From Hymenobacter gummosus (lineage in GTDB: Bacteria > Bacteroidota > Bacteroidia > Cytophagales > Hymenobacteraceae), in assembly GCF_003970915.1 (NCBI RefSeq), contig NZ_RXOF01000011.1, positions 62,001-126,000 of the forward strand: 64,000 nucleotides of DNA, written 5' to 3'. Position 1 is the first letter of the stretch, and each line of letters begins with the position of its first letter. The position numbers and the translations under genes were made by a program. Below the pieces are notes generated by a model. It saw only the letters and a program-made list of their open reading frames with translations, made no database searches and was not told the DNA's origin. Shown piece after piece: positions 42,452 through 51,149 of the stretch.

Positions 42452-44644
42452 ATGAAATCCACCTCGTTGCGCCCTGCCGCCGCGTGGCTGCTGGGCCTGG
42501 GCCTGGCGGGCTGCGCCGGGGCTTCGGCCACCACCGCTCCTTCCCGCAATGACGCCGCCGCCGCGGCCACCAGCTCGGCCGTCAACAGCCTGGGGGCCGC
42601 CACGGCCCAGGCTCTGGCTACGGCCCCGGCCGCCGATGCGCCCCTGGTGCGCCCCGAGCCGCCCTTCCAGGTGGTCAGCGAGCAGTTTGCCGATCTGCGC
42701 GTGCTGCGCTACCGGGTGCCCGGCTTCGAGACGCTCACGGCCAAGCAGAAGGAGCTGCTCTACTACCTCTACGAAGCCGCCCTGGCCGGCCGCGACATTA
42801 CCTACGACCAGAACTACCGCCACAACCTGCGCGTGCGCCGCACCCTGGAGGCCCTGTGGCCGCTGAACCAGGAGCGCATGAGCGCCACCACCAACACCCA
42901 GCAGGTGGAGCAGGCCCAGAAGTTCAACGTGTACGCCAAGCGCGTGTGGTTCTCCAACGGCATTCACCACCACTACAGCACCCGCAAGTTCGTGCCCGAG
43001 TGCTCGAAGGAGTATTTCGCCGAGCTGGTGCGCGCCGCCGACCGCAGCACCCTGCCGCTGCTGGGCGGCGAGTCGGTGGACAAGTTCATTGCGGCCATGA
43101 CGCCCATCATCTTCGACCCCAACCTGGACGCCAAGCGCGTAAACCAGGAGGCCGGGCAGGATTTGATCAAGACCTCGGCCACCAACTTCTACCAGGGCGT
43201 CACGCAGAAGGAAGTGGAGGCCTACTACGCCAAGAAAATCGACAAGAAGGACCCGCGGCCGGTGTCCTACGGGCTGAACTCGCGGCTGGTGAAGGACAAG
43301 TCGGGTAAAATCGTGGAGCAGCCCTGGAAAGTGGGCGGGCTCTACGGGCCGGCCATTACGCAGATTGTGTACTGGCTGGGCAAGGCCGCCGACGTGGCCG
43401 AAAACTCCGAGCAGCAGAAGGCCCTGCAGAAGCTGATTCAGTACTACACCACCGGCGACCTGAAAACCTGGGACGAATACAACATTGCCTGGGTGCACGA
43501 TACCAAGTCGCGCACCGACGTGGTGAACGGCTTCATCGAGGTATACGGCGACCCGCTGGGCTACCGCGCTACCTACGAGGCGGTGGTGTCGTTCAAGGAC
43601 CTGGAAGCTACCAAGCGCATTCAGGCCATCGGCGACCAGGCCCAGTGGTTTGAGGACCACTCCCCCATCAAGCCCGAGCACCGCAAGAAGAACGTGGTGG
43701 GCATCACGGCCAAGGTCATTACCACGGTGGTGGAGTCGGGCGACGCGGCCCCGAGCACGCCCATCGGCATCAACCTGCCCAACGCCACCTGGATTCGCAA
43801 GGAGCACGGCTCGAAGTCGGTGAACCTGGGCAACATCGTGGAGGCCTACGACCAGGCCTCGGCCGGCGGCATGCTCGACGAGTTTGCCCTCACCGAGGAG
43901 GAGCGGCAGCGCGCCCGGCAGTACGGCTCGTTGGCCGGCAAGCTGCACACCGACATGCACGAGGTCATCGGCCACGCGTCGGGGCAGATCAACCCGGGCG
44001 TGGGCACCACCAAGGAAACGCTCAAAAACTACGCCTCCGCCATCGAGGAGGGCCGCGCCGACCTGGTGGCTCTGTACTACCTGATGGACCCCAAGCTGGT
44101 GGAAATGGGCGTGGTGCCGAGCCTGGAAGTGGGCAAGGCCGAGTACGACAACTACATCCGCAACGGCCTGATGACCCAACTGGTGCGCCTGCCCCTGGGC
44201 GAAACGGTGGAGGAAGCCCACATGCGCAACCGCCAGATGGTAGCCAAGTGGGCCTACGAGAAGGGCCAGAAGGACAAGGTCATCGAGAAAGTGACCAAGG
44301 ACGGCAAGACCTACTTCCGCGTGAATGACTACCAGAAGCTGCGGACGCTGTTTGGGCAGCTGCTGCGCGAAACGCAGCGCGTGACCAGCGAGGGGGACTT
44401 CAACGGCGCCAAGGCCCTGATTGAAACCTATGGGGTGAAGGTGGACCCGGTGCTGCACAAGGAAGTGCTGGCCCGCTACCAGAAGCTCAACATCGCGCCC
44501 TACGCCGGCTTTATCCAGCCCCGGCTGGTGCCGGTGGAGCAGGACGGCAAAATCGTGGACGTGAAGCTGGAGTACCCCGCCGACTTCGCCCAGCAGATGC
44601 TGGACTACGGCCGCAAGTACTCCTTTCTGCCGCACGCCAATTAG
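42452..44644 (+). CDS. Dipeptidyl-peptidase III-type metallopeptidase (M49), lipoprotein
   Basis: A 730-residue exported peptidase. N-terminus MKSTSLRPAAAWLLGLGLAGC is a lipoprotein signal (cysteine 21). The catalytic block HTDMHEVIGHASGQ (about 500) matches the M49 HExxGH zinc motif, and EEGRADLVALYY about 30 residues later supplies the third ligand and base (EExRADL). These enzymes cleave dipeptides from the N-terminus of oligopeptides in the periplasm or at the surface. Full length, with no breaks. The preceding gap holds the copy-B repeat element. Confidence 0.87.
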   Translation: MKSTSLRPAAAWLLGLGLAGCAGASATTAPSRNDAAAAATSSAVNSLGAATAQALATAPAADAPLVRPEPPFQVVSEQFADLRVLRYRVPGFETLTAKQKELLYYLYEAALAGRDITYDQNYRHNLRVRRTLEALWPLNQERMSATTNTQQVEQAQKFNVYAKRVWFSNGIHHHYSTRKFVPECSKEYFAELVRAADRSTLPLLGGESVDKFIAAMTPIIFDPNLDAKRVNQEAGQDLIKTSATNFYQGVTQKEVEAYYAKKIDKKDPRPVSYGLNSRLVKDKSGKIVEQPWKVGGLYGPAITQIVYWLGKAADVAENSEQQKALQKLIQYYTTGDLKTWDEYNIAWVHDTKSRTDVVNGFIEVYGDPLGYRATYEAVVSFKDLEATKRIQAIGDQAQWFEDHSPIKPEHRKKNVVGITAKVITTVVESGDAAPSTPIGINLPNATWIRKEHGSKSVNLGNIVEAYDQASAGGMLDEFALTEEERQRARQYGSLAGKLHTDMHEVIGHASGQINPGVGTTKETLKNYASAIEEGRADLVALYYLMDPKLVEMGVVPSLEVGKAEYDNYIRNGLMTQLVRLPLGETVEEAHMRNRQMVAKWAYEKGQKDKVIEKVTKDGKTYFRVNDYQKLRTLFGQLLRETQRVTSEGDFNGAKALIETYGVKVDPVLHKEVLARYQKLNIAPYAGFIQPRLVPVEQDGKIVDVKLEYPADFAQQMLDYGRKYSFLPHAN

Positions 44645-44760
44645 TGGTTTCTGGTTTCTGGTTTCTGAAGGTGTACATAGAGCCACTGGCCGGGTTTCGT
44701 TACAACAGTCCTTCTTCACCAACCACAACTAGAAACAAGCAACTAGAAACCAGAAACTCC
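44645..44760. repeat. Word-repeat spacer with inverted arms (GGTTTCT / AGAAACC)
   Basis: Left arm 44645-44670 holds three TGGTTTCTGG-type words directly after the peptidase stop; right arm 44718-44760 holds AACTAGAAAC, AACTAGAAACC, AGAAACTCCC. Long imperfect hairpin with a unique loop between. Confidence 0.75.
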
Positions 44761-44778
44761 CTTTGTACTTTTCCCAAC

Positions 44779-44818
44779 AAAAAGCCCGCTGGCACCGACG
44801 GTTGCTAGCGGGCTTTTT
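44779..44818 (+). terminator. Rho-independent terminator
   Basis: AAAAAGCCCGCTGGCA pairs with TTGCTAGCGGGCTTTTT with one G-U pair; T5 tail. Stops read-through from the peptidase gene before 44851. Confidence 0.85.
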
Positions 44819-44850
44819 GCTTTCTTCGTGTTCTGACTATTCCCCGCGCT

Positions 44851-45255
44851 ATGAAAAACCTCGCCGCTGCCACCGTTTGCCTGCTGCTTACCCTCGGCCT
44901 GACCTCCGCCGCCCACGCCCAAACCAATTCGACCCGCAACCTGGCTACCCCCACGCCCGATGCGCCCCGCTACGAATACTGCGAAGTGCGCATCGTGGGC
45001 GAAGACGTGTACGCCGACTTCGGCTACGGGGCCGAGAAGCTGGGCGGCCCGGAGCTGTCGAAGCTGGAGGTGGGCAAGCTGCAGGTGTTTGCCACGCCCA
45101 TCAGCGCCCTGAACTACATGGGCTCCTTAGGCTGGGAAGTGCTCCAGACCGTGCAAAGTGCTCCGTTCAGCATGGATAAGAAAGGCCCCAGCGGCAACCG
45201 CTACTACGTGCTGCGCCGGCTGCGCTCCTCCACCGGCGTGAATGTGACGAAGTAG
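44851..45255 (+). CDS. Small secreted protein, 134 residues
   Basis: Signal peptide MKNLAAATVCLLLTLGLTSAAHAQ, then a compact domain RYEYCEVRIVGEDVYADFGYGAEKL...NYMGSLGWEVLQTVQS...RYYVLRRL. The GWEVLQ and YYVLRR segments are reminiscent of small DUF4177-like proteins (LNxLGxxGWELV). Role unknown; possibly a periplasmic partner of an unidentified protein. Confidence 0.65.
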   Translation: MKNLAAATVCLLLTLGLTSAAHAQTNSTRNLATPTPDAPRYEYCEVRIVGEDVYADFGYGAEKLGGPELSKLEVGKLQVFATPISALNYMGSLGWEVLQTVQSAPFSMDKKGPSGNRYYVLRRLRSSTGVNVTK

Positions 45256-45366
45256 TAATTAATAATTAAGAATGAAGAATTAATAATTGAGCGGACGAGC
45301 CTGGGACGTAAACAGAAATACCCAACGGTCCAATTACCAATTCTTAATTATTAATTATCAATTCCC
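45256..45366. repeat. Word-repeat spacer with inverted arms (TAATTAATAATT)
   Basis: Left arm 45256-45290 (AATTAATAATTAAGAATG...AATTAATAATTGAG), right arm 45330-45366 (CCAATTACCAATTCTTAATTATTAATTATC). The minus-strand gene stop at 45358-45360 is inside the right arm. Markedly AT-rich in a GC-rich region. Confidence 0.8.
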
Positions 45367-46062
45367 CCTCGGGGCATAGTCGCTGCGGTGCAGGCCGCGC
45401 TGGGAGAACAGCCGCTCCCGGCCCCGCACGACCTTGTACAGGTCGCCGAGGAAGAGCTTGACGCGGCCGTAGAAGATGGCGCCGCTCAGGTCGTCTTCGA
45501 GCCGGTCTTCGGTGAGCAGGGCCTGGCGGTAGCCCACGCCCGCGCCCAGGCCCACCCAGCGAAACACCCGCATGTGCCCGCCGATGGTAGGCTCAATCAG
45601 CCAGATGTTGCGGCGCGGCGTGCGGTAGACGGTGCCGTCGGGGTAGCGGTAGCGCAGGTAGTACTGGCCCAGGCCGGCCTGCAGGGGCGTGCTCAGCTCC
45701 CAGCGCGGGTTGCCGATGAGCACGTACTCGCCGTAGAGCACGGCGTAGCGGAAGCGCACCCGATCCTGGCTGCCGGGCGGCACGAAGCTGGGCACCGGGG
45801 CGGTGGTGGGAATGGCGCTGCTCAGAAAGTATACCCCTACGCCGGTGCGCAGGCGGCCGCGCCACTCCACGCCCAGCTTCACGCCCTGAATGCCCACCAG
45901 CTCCTGCTGCAGAAAGGAAAAGCGCTGGTCGAACTGAAACACCACGCGGCGGTGCCGCTGCCGTACCAGGGAGCTGTCGGGCGGGGGCGGCAGCGGGGCA
46001 GCGGCGGCCGCTGCGGGGGCCGCCAGCAGGCTGGCCAGGGCGAGGCGGTAGAGAGGCTTCAC
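45358..46062 (-). CDS. Secreted protein, probable outer-membrane beta-barrel
   Basis: A 234-residue exported protein with GTG start: signal peptide (KPLYRLALASLLAAPAAAAAAP), then alternating strands ending in aromatic residues: VVFQFDQRFSFLQQ, RLRTGVGVYFLSS, RFRYAVLYGEYVLIG, GLGQYYLRYRYPDGTVYRT, VGLGAGVGYRQAL, AIFYGRVKLFLG. Consistent with a small barrel. No family assigned. A TAGCTTTG box lies only 4 bases upstream of the start. Confidence 0.6.
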   Translation of the reverse strand: MKPLYRLALASLLAAPAAAAAAPLPPPPDSSLVRQRHRRVVFQFDQRFSFLQQELVGIQGVKLGVEWRGRLRTGVGVYFLSSAIPTTAPVPSFVPPGSQDRVRFRYAVLYGEYVLIGNPRWELSTPLQAGLGQYYLRYRYPDGTVYRTPRRNIWLIEPTIGGHMRVFRWVGLGAGVGYRQALLTEDRLEDDLSGAIFYGRVKLFLGDLYKVVRGRERLFSQRGLHRSDYAPRGN

Positions 46063-46066
46063 GGGG

Positions 46067-46074
46067 CAAAGCTA
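46067..46074 (-). promoter_or_regulatory. Candidate -7 box TAGCTTTG abutting a GTG start
   Basis: Minus-strand TAGCTTTG ends 4 bases before the GTG at 46062. If used, the transcript would be essentially leaderless, or the true start is further in. Confidence 0.4.
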
Positions 46075-46177
46075 CGCGCTGGCGGCGCGGGAAGTTGTGG
46101 CCGGCGGAACCAGCCAGGGCCTGTAAGGGCGGTGGCGGCCGGGCACGCCGGGCGGCTTTTTCCCGGCCGCGCCCGGT

Positions 46178-46570
46178 TCAGCCACGCCGGCTGGCCCGCC
46201 ACTCGGCGCGGACCAGGACCAGAATAACCGGCACTTCCAGCGCCGCATAAAGCACGCCCAGCGCCGTCAGCCGCGGCCACAGGTGCAGCAGCAGGCCGAT
46301 AGTGAGGACGCAATACGCCAGATTGGCCCCGGCAATAATGCGCAGACAGGACCGGGCATCGGTGCGCACGAGCCAGCAGCAGCTCAGCGAGTAGGCCGCA
46401 AAGCTCAGCGCCACCGGCAGCAGCCCGTAGAGCACCGCCGGCGGCCAGCCCAAAGCGGCTTCGAACCGCGCCAGTAGCCCCAGCCCTGCGGCCGATACGA
46501 GGGCACCTACCCCGTCGAGGGCCAGGAGCTGCCGGGGCGTAAGAGGGCGCAGAAACCGTGGAAAGGCCAT
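46178..46570 (-). CDS. Small membrane protein, four helices
   Basis: A 130-residue protein (start MAFPRFLRPLTPRQLLALDG) with four hydrophobic segments: LLALDGVGALVSAAGLGLL, AVLYGLLPVALSFAAYSLSCCWL, CLRIIAGANLAYCVLTIGLLL, ALGVLYAALEVPVILVLV. No family recognised. An upstream in-frame ATG at 46600 would add ten residues and cannot be excluded. Confidence 0.6.
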   Translation of the reverse strand: MAFPRFLRPLTPRQLLALDGVGALVSAAGLGLLARFEAALGWPPAVLYGLLPVALSFAAYSLSCCWLVRTDARSCLRIIAGANLAYCVLTIGLLLHLWPRLTALGVLYAALEVPVILVLVRAEWRASRRG

Positions 46571-46888
46571 AAAGTGGTACCCGGTCGACAAGCCTGGCAA
46601 ACCGGCGGTCAGCTGCAGGATAAGGCTTTCTGCCCAAAGTTTGGCCCGGCAGCCGCGCGCCGGTATCTGCCCGAAGGCAAAACTCGCAGCCCTGCCACCG
46701 AACGGGCGGCCAAGTTGTTACTGCGCGTCCGAACAACCCAAACCACCCCGCTGCTTCCGCCGAGCCCCGCGGTTCGCCCGGCCGGGGCCGACGGTTCACC
46801 CCGCCTGTCTGGCCGCTTCACCCGGTTTGGGTGCCGGCCGGGCCGGTGGCGGGCGTAGTTTTAGGCATCACTGCTTCTGCCAGCTACC
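46571..46888. other. Intergenic region with no identified feature
   Basis: About 318 GC-rich bases between divergent membrane-protein genes. A near-match to the -7 box (TAGTTTTA, about 46856) precedes the plus-strand gene. I see no repeat, RNA gene or credible small reading frame. Confidence 0.5.
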
Positions 46889-47347
46889 ATGCCCGCCCTC
46901 ACTCCCGATTTCGTTTTCTCCCTGGCCAACGCCGCCGTGCTGCCCGCCTGGCTGCTGCTGGCCCTGGCCCCGCGCTGGACGCTCACGCGCCGGCTGGTGC
47001 GCAGCGGCGCCTGGCCCCTGCTGCTGGCCGCCCTCTACGCCGCCCTGATTCTCTCGCACTACCTCGGCCCCTACGGCACGGAGGGCGGCTTCAGCTCCCT
47101 GGCCGAGGTGCGGGCCCTGTTCCGGAACCCCTGGGCCCTGACGGCCGGCTGGGCGCATTACCTATGCTTCGATTTGTGCGTGGGCATCTGGGAAGTGCAG
47201 GACGCCGAGCGGCGCGGGCTGCCGCGCATTGTGCTGCTGCCTGCGCTGCTGTTTACCTTCTTGCTGGGGCCGGTGGGCCTGCTGCTGTACGCGGCCCTGC
47301 GCCGCCTGCGCCCCGCCCCGGCCGCCGAGCCGGGGCAGCTGGCCTAG
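46889..47347 (+). CDS. ABA4-like family membrane protein
   Basis: A 152-residue protein with four membrane helices and the ABA4-like pattern FSLANAAVLPAWLLL, FRNPWALTAGWAHYLCFDLCVGIWEVQDAERRGLPR, LLPALLFTFLLGPVGLLLYAALR. The family is named after a plant protein needed for neoxanthin synthesis; bacterial members may act in carotenoid metabolism, which fits pigmented Hymenobacter, but this is inference. Confidence 0.8.
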   Translation: MPALTPDFVFSLANAAVLPAWLLLALAPRWTLTRRLVRSGAWPLLLAALYAALILSHYLGPYGTEGGFSSLAEVRALFRNPWALTAGWAHYLCFDLCVGIWEVQDAERRGLPRIVLLPALLFTFLLGPVGLLLYAALRRLRPAPAAEPGQLA

Positions 47348-47542
47348 GTCAGCTGCCCGTTGCGCCGGTTGCCGACGCCCCAGTACGACGCCGTGTAAGC
47401 GCCCGGAACTTGCCCGCGCCTGGTGGTGCACCAAAAGCCGGCTTAGCCAACCGGATTTGCGCCGCAACTGACTCAACGGCCTGAATGGCCGCCTCACCAT
47501 GCGCCCAACCTCTACCATCTACCCCCAAACGCCTTGCTGACT

Positions 47543-48388
47543 ATGAAAACAACCCTTGCCCCCGCCCTACCCCTGCCGAGTACCGCTGCGGCCCGTACCG
47601 GGCTGCCCCACTGGCTGCGGGTGCTGCACGGCTGCCAGCCGGCGCTGGCCTGGACGGGCTGGCTGCACCTGGCCCTGCTGCTGGCGTGCCTGCTGCTCTG
47701 GCCGCTGGATGAGCGCAGCGTGACGGGCCTGAACGTGTGGGTGAAGCCGGCCAAGTTCAGCCTGGCGGGCGTGGTCTACCTCTGGACGCTGGCCTGGCTG
47801 CTGGCCGATGTGCCGGCCGCCGGGCAGCGCAGCGCCCGGCGCATCGGGCGGCTGGTGGCCCTGGCCATGCTGGTCGAAATCGGCAGCATCGTCATGCAGG
47901 CGGCCCGCGGCACTAGCTCCCACTTCAACATCGGCTCGGCCTTCGACGGGGCGGTGTTTCAGCTGATGGGCGTATTCATCCTCGTCAATACCGTGGCCAT
48001 CGTCTGGGCCGTGGTGCTGGTGTTCCGCCACCGGCCCTTCGGCTCGGTGGCATGGGTGTGGGGGCTACGGCTGGGGCTGCTGCTGTTTCTGGTGGGCAGC
48101 GCGGTGGGCGGCAGCATGGCCGGCCGCCTGGCCCACACCGTGGGCGCCCCCGACGGCGGCCCGGGCCTGCCCGTGCTGGGCTGGAGCACCCGCCACGGCG
48201 ACTTGCGCGCGGCGCACTTCCTGGGCCTGCACGCCTTGCAGGCCCTGCCGCTGGCGGGCTGGCTGCTCGGGCGCACGGCTTGGCGCCCCCTGGCGCAGGG
48301 CCTGGGCGTAGCCCTGTTTGCCATCCTGTACGGCGCCGCCGTAGCCGGCCTCTACTGGCACGCCCTGCAAGGCCTGCCGCTGTTTTAG
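47543..48388 (+). CDS. Polytopic membrane protein of unknown function
   Basis: A 281-residue protein with about seven membrane helices and conserved-looking loops RSVTGLNVWVKPAKFSLAGVVYLWTLAWLL, MQAARGTSSHFN and TRHGDLRAAHFLGLHALQALPLAGWLL; the spaced histidines in GDLRAAHFLGLHALQ could bind haem or a metal. Widespread as an unnamed Bacteroidota/Proteobacteria family. The start at 47543 is preferred over an ATG nine bases upstream only weakly. Confidence 0.65.
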   Translation: MKTTLAPALPLPSTAAARTGLPHWLRVLHGCQPALAWTGWLHLALLLACLLLWPLDERSVTGLNVWVKPAKFSLAGVVYLWTLAWLLADVPAAGQRSARRIGRLVALAMLVEIGSIVMQAARGTSSHFNIGSAFDGAVFQLMGVFILVNTVAIVWAVVLVFRHRPFGSVAWVWGLRLGLLLFLVGSAVGGSMAGRLAHTVGAPDGGPGLPVLGWSTRHGDLRAAHFLGLHALQALPLAGWLLGRTAWRPLAQGLGVALFAILYGAAVAGLYWHALQGLPLF

Positions 48389-48457
48389 AACCTATCCGTC
48401 AGGGCCCCCACGCCGCCTGCCCGGCCGGGCCGCCGACTCACTGCTTTTTTCCCCGCT

Positions 48458-49015
48458 ATGCCTGCTATTTCCGTGCGGCCCGTGCCCCTGCCCCCGGCCA
48501 GCCAACTGCCTCAGGCCCTGAGTCGCCTCGACTTCGCAGATGCGTACCAAGTGCCGCTGCCGGCCACCGCGCCGGTGCAGCCGCTGCCGCTGGCTTACGC
48601 GCTGCTGGGGCAGGCCCCGGGCTGGGTGCGCAGCCTGCTGCGCCTGCGCGATGCGCTGGTGCGCGCCCTGGGCCTGCGCACGTTTCCGGTTCGCCCCACC
48701 CATCCCGATCCGGCCGGGTTGCGCCCGGGCGACGAATTCGGGCCATTCGGTGTGCTGCGCGTGCTGCCCACCGAAGTGCTGCTGGGTCAGGACGACCGGC
48801 ACCTTGACTTCCGGGTATCGGTGCTGCGGCTACCCGATGCGGCCGTTGTCTCCACGGCGGTACGCTTTCACAACCGATTGGGCCGGCTGTACTTTGCCCT
48901 GATTCGCCCCTTCCACCGCCTGATTGTCCCGGCCATGCTGCGCTTCGGCTGCCGCCGCTTAGCGCGGCCCGAGCAAGCCGCTTCCGCCCCGCTGCCGGGG
49001 GCCGCGGTGGTATGA
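48458..49015 (+). CDS. DUF2867-type protein
   Basis: A 185-residue cytoplasmic protein: LDFADAYQVPLP, WVRSLLRLRDALVRALGLRT, FGVLRVLPTEVLLGQDDRHLDFRVSVLRL, VVSTAVRFHNRLGRLYFALIRPFHRLIVPAMLR. This order and the GxDDxHLDFR and FHRxIVPxML blocks fit DUF2867, sometimes fused to epimerase domains; function unknown. It follows the polytopic membrane protein gene by 69 bases. Confidence 0.75.
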   Translation: MPAISVRPVPLPPASQLPQALSRLDFADAYQVPLPATAPVQPLPLAYALLGQAPGWVRSLLRLRDALVRALGLRTFPVRPTHPDPAGLRPGDEFGPFGVLRVLPTEVLLGQDDRHLDFRVSVLRLPDAAVVSTAVRFHNRLGRLYFALIRPFHRLIVPAMLRFGCRRLARPEQAASAPLPGAAVV

Positions 49016-49172
49016 CGCCCTGACGGCGCAGTACCACTGTCCTTGAACTCGTCGGTACCTGCATCCTGCCTTCTCGGCCCCACGGGACCGGCAGCAGCCC
49101 CGACTACCAGCCGGCATCGGGCCACCAGCCCCGGCCGGTTGGCCCTTGGCAGCCGGCCTGCATCTTTGCTCC

Positions 49173-50183
49173 ATGAACGATTTGCGCATCCGCCTGATTG
49201 GCATTCCGCTCATGAGCCTGCTCATCACTGTGCTCACGGCGGGCCACTACCCCCTGACGTGGAACACGTTGCTGCTGGGCTGGAGCATTTCGCTGCTGTT
49301 CACCGCCGTGCTCTGGCAGGGCACGCGCACCATCTGGGGGCTGCTGGTGGAGCGTTTCCCGAGGGTGGAGCAAACGGCCCGGCGCCTGTGGCTGCTGCTG
49401 ACCCTGGGGCTGCTTTACACCGGCGCCGCCACGCTGGGCATCGTGCTGCTGCTGCACCAGCTCGTGCCGCAGTATTTTCCGCTCACGCCCCGGTTCGTCA
49501 TGGGCCAGATTGGCTTCTGCCTGGTGCCCACCACCATCGTGCAGCTGGGCTACGAAAGCCGGCACTTCTTTCAGCAGTGGGCCGCGGGCGTGCGCCGCGC
49601 CGAGCAGCTGCAGAGTGCCAGCCAACGCGCCCAGCTGGAAGCCCTGCAGCAGCAGCTCGACCCGCACTTTCTGTTCAATTCCCTCAACACCCTGGCGGCC
49701 CTGGTGGAGCCCGCCAACGCCCCGGCTCAGCAGTTTGTGGAGCAGCTGGCCGACGTGTACCGCTACGTGCTGCTGAGCCGGGAGCGGCGCACCGTGCCCC
49801 TGGGCGAAGAGTTGGCTTTCGTGCAGGCCTACGTGGCCCTGCAGAAAGCCCGCCTGCGCGACAACCTGCACGTCAGCCTGGCAGTGCCCGCGCCGCTGCT
49901 CGACCGGCACGTGGCCCCGCTGAGCGTGCAGTTGCTCATCGAAAACGCGCTCAAGCACAACGAAGCCTCGCGCCAGCACCCGTTGCACGTGCACGTCACG
50001 GCCCTGGGCGAGTGGCTGATGGTACAGAACCCACGCCGCGCCCGCACCACCAGCTTCACGCCGCCCGGCACCGGCACCGGCCTGCGCAACATCCGCGAGC
50101 GGTACGCCCTGCTCCTGCCCGAACGGCCCGTGGAAATTGAGGCCGCGGAATCTACCTTCACGGTGAAGCTGCCGCTTATTTAG
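49173..50183 (+). CDS. LytS/YehU-type sensor histidine kinase
   Basis: A 336-residue kinase. Four N-terminal membrane helices (about 7-125), a short coiled linker, then His_kinase (PF06580-type) with QLDPHFLFNSLNTL (phospho-accepting H165), and the ATPase part with SVQLLIENALKHN (N-box) and GTGTGLRNIRERY (G-box). It senses an unknown signal with its membrane part and phosphorylates the LytTR regulator encoded next. The ATG at 49173 is preceded by CATCTTTG five bases away. Confidence 0.9.
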   Translation: MNDLRIRLIGIPLMSLLITVLTAGHYPLTWNTLLLGWSISLLFTAVLWQGTRTIWGLLVERFPRVEQTARRLWLLLTLGLLYTGAATLGIVLLLHQLVPQYFPLTPRFVMGQIGFCLVPTTIVQLGYESRHFFQQWAAGVRRAEQLQSASQRAQLEALQQQLDPHFLFNSLNTLAALVEPANAPAQQFVEQLADVYRYVLLSRERRTVPLGEELAFVQAYVALQKARLRDNLHVSLAVPAPLLDRHVAPLSVQLLIENALKHNEASRQHPLHVHVTALGEWLMVQNPRRARTTSFTPPGTGTGLRNIRERYALLLPERPVEIEAAESTFTVKLPLI

Positions 50184-50308
50184 GGTAGGAGGGTATGGAG
50201 GTCGGAGGGTATGAGTTTTATGAGGTATCAGTGCCGCAACTCATACCTTATTTAGCCTCCCAAACCCAATAACTCCTCAACTCCTACCCCCATACCCTCC
50301 TACCCTAA
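50184..50308. repeat. Word-repeat spacer with inverted arms (GGGTATGGAGG / CCATACCCTCC)
   Basis: Directly after the kinase stop: GGTAGGAGGGTATGGAGG and GGAGGGTATGAG words; on the other side CAACTCATACC, CTCCTCAACTCCTACC and CCATACCCTCCTACCCTA. The arms form a long imperfect hairpin between the kinase and its response regulator, which may lower regulator expression. Confidence 0.8.
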
Positions 50309-50310
50309 AA

Positions 50311-51087
50311 ATGAACGTCCTGCTGCTCGAAGACGAATACCCGGCGGCGGAGCGGCTGCAGCGGCTGCTGGCCCAGGCGGCGCCCGAGGCCCGGGTGCTG
50401 GCCCAGCTCGATACCGTGGCCGGGGCCGTGGACTGGCTGCGCCGCCACCCCGCGCCCGACCTCATCCTGGCCGATATTCACCTGGCCGACGGCATCAGCC
50501 TCGACGTGTTCGACCAGCTGGTGGTGACCACGCCCGTCATCTTCACCACCGCCTACGACCAGTACGCCCTGCAGGCCTTCAAAACCCACAGCGTGGATTA
50601 CCTGCTCAAGCCCGTGAAGCTGGCCGAGCTGCAGACGGCCCTGCAGAAGCTGCGCCAGTGGCACAGCCCCGCCCTGGCGGCCTCCGCCGTGGCCGAGCGC
50701 CTGCAGGACCTGCTGCACCAGCAAACCAGCGCCGGCACCCCGGCGGCGCCCAAGACGCGCTTTCTGGTGCGGCAGGGCGAGCAGCTGCTGCCCGTGCAGG
50801 CCGCCGACGTGGCCTGGTTTCAGAGCCGCCACGAGACCGTGACGCTGGTCACGCTCGGCGGCCCGCGCTACCTCGTCGACTACACCCTGGAGCAGCTGGA
50901 GCAGTTGCTCGACGGGCGGCAGTTTTTCCGGCTCAACCGGCAGTTTATTGCCCAGCTGCCGGCCGTGCAGCGCCTGCACCCCTGGTTCAACGGCAAGCTG
51001 AAGCTGGACCTGCTGCCCGCCCCCGCCGACGAGGTCATCGTGAGCCGGGACAAGGCGGCGGCGCTAAAAAGCTGGCTGGAAGGCTGA
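50311..51087 (+). CDS. LytTR response regulator
   Basis: A 258-residue regulator: receiver domain with DE pair (LLEDEYP), phospho-accepting D55 (LILADIHLADG), T (IFTTAYDQYAL) and K (YLLKPVK), then LytTR DNA-binding domain (about 150-258; FLVRQGEQLLPVQAADVAWFQS, FFRLNRQFIAQLPAVQRLHPWFNGKLKLDL, EVIVSRDKAAALKSWL). It pairs with the kinase encoded just upstream. LytTR proteins bind direct repeats spaced about two turns apart. Confidence 0.93.
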   Translation: MNVLLLEDEYPAAERLQRLLAQAAPEARVLAQLDTVAGAVDWLRRHPAPDLILADIHLADGISLDVFDQLVVTTPVIFTTAYDQYALQAFKTHSVDYLLKPVKLAELQTALQKLRQWHSPALAASAVAERLQDLLHQQTSAGTPAAPKTRFLVRQGEQLLPVQAADVAWFQSRHETVTLVTLGGPRYLVDYTLEQLEQLLDGRQFFRLNRQFIAQLPAVQRLHPWFNGKLKLDLLPAPADEVIVSRDKAAALKSWLEG

Positions 51088-51149
51088 TTTGGCGGATAGC
51101 CCGGCCAGCTGTTACGGTCCGTTGTCGCGCCGCAACTATCCGCCCGCTA